This document shows, piece after piece, positions 63,895 to 64,000 of a stretch of 64,000 nt of DNA; the stretch's first letter is position 1; each line of letters begins with the position of its first letter. A program made the position numbers and the translations under genes. Source of the stretch: Paraburkholderia panacisoli (lineage in GTDB: Bacteria; Pseudomonadota; Gammaproteobacteria; Burkholderiales; Burkholderiaceae); contig NZ_VTUZ01000040.1 in the NCBI RefSeq assembly GCF_008369935.1, forward strand, positions 24,795 to 88,794. The letters run 5' to 3'. The notes beneath the pieces are model-generated. The model searched no databases. It saw only the letters and a program-made list of their open reading frames with translations, and had not been told where the DNA came from.

Positions 63895-64000
63895 CCCGAA
63901 AGGCTTTATGCGACGGAGCTTTGAGGTCGAAATGGTGTTGTGAGATTTGCAGGAACCTGGCACATTAACGCGAGAACCCTGCATTTTTCGACGAGGTGCA

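Overview
The window looks like chromosomal DNA of a high-GC betaproteobacterium of the Burkholderiaceae, most likely Paraburkholderia, Caballeronia or Burkholderia. Signs of this are a Burkholderia-type trimeric porin ending in Phe, two DUF4148 proteins, a PirA-like pirin, many LysR/TetR/GntR-regulated catabolic operons and a glnK-amtB pair. I see no rRNA, tRNA, CRISPR array, phage or insertion sequence. About 50 intact genes are interrupted by several decayed ones.

Region 1 (0.4-6.2 kb): redox and housekeeping genes (pirin, aldo/keto reductase, medium-chain reductase, an SDR with a substituted catalytic Tyr, DoxX) and a decayed divergent pirin/LysR pair, then BON and Dabb proteins. Region 2 (6.3-23.6 kb) is an aromatic-acid catabolic island. 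A LysR-controlled pair (hydroxyquinol-type intradiol dioxygenase, maleylacetate reductase) would supply the lower pathway. A TetR, an FAD phenol-type monooxygenase, an acyl-CoA ligase, two crotonases (one frameshifted), a CocE/NonD-type hydrolase, an aromatic-acid MFS carrier, a second TetR, a porin and an amidohydrolase would supply uptake and the upper pathway. At least eight copies of one roughly palindromic 22-bp motif (core ACTTTnCnnTCGTAnAG) precede genes of this island, so it appears to be one regulon, probably under the two sister TetR proteins.

Region 3 (23.8-31.3 kb) has visibly more GC-rich codon use. It holds a biotin synthase translationally coupled to a cytochrome P450, HMG-CoA lyase, beta-carbonic anhydrase, six perfect-period 49-bp tandem repeats, an acyl-CoA synthetase paralogous to the one in region 2, and an AraC regulator. 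This resembles the tail of a leucine/isovalerate (liu) cluster with a biotin module attached. Region 4 (31.8-42.1 kb) mixes small secreted DUF4148 proteins, hypothetical and broken genes, a CBS-domain protein, two lipoprotein serine hydrolases (PBP4-like DacB with a nearby DacB remnant, and a class C beta-lactamase-like enzyme), a PLP decarboxylase and a Tat-exported intradiol dioxygenase.

Region 5 (42.6-47.8 kb) is a GntR-controlled operon: MFS carrier, arylmalonate-decarboxylase-like protein, dihydropyrimidinase/hydantoinase and an Asp/Glu-racemase homologue without the usual cysteines. This is the best candidate for an undescribed pathway. Region 6 (48.4-54.3 kb) has a membrane J-domain protein, a DUF3047 protein, a BamE-like lipoprotein, a small membrane protein and sigma54-dependent glnK-amtB. 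Region 7 (55.1-63.3 kb) is an acyl-CoA catabolic cluster around a LysR gene: double-domain CaiB transferase, crotonase, SDR, MHS-family carrier, SCP-2-type thiolase and another SDR. The right edge holds fragments of a DHA2 efflux pump and an AraC regulator.
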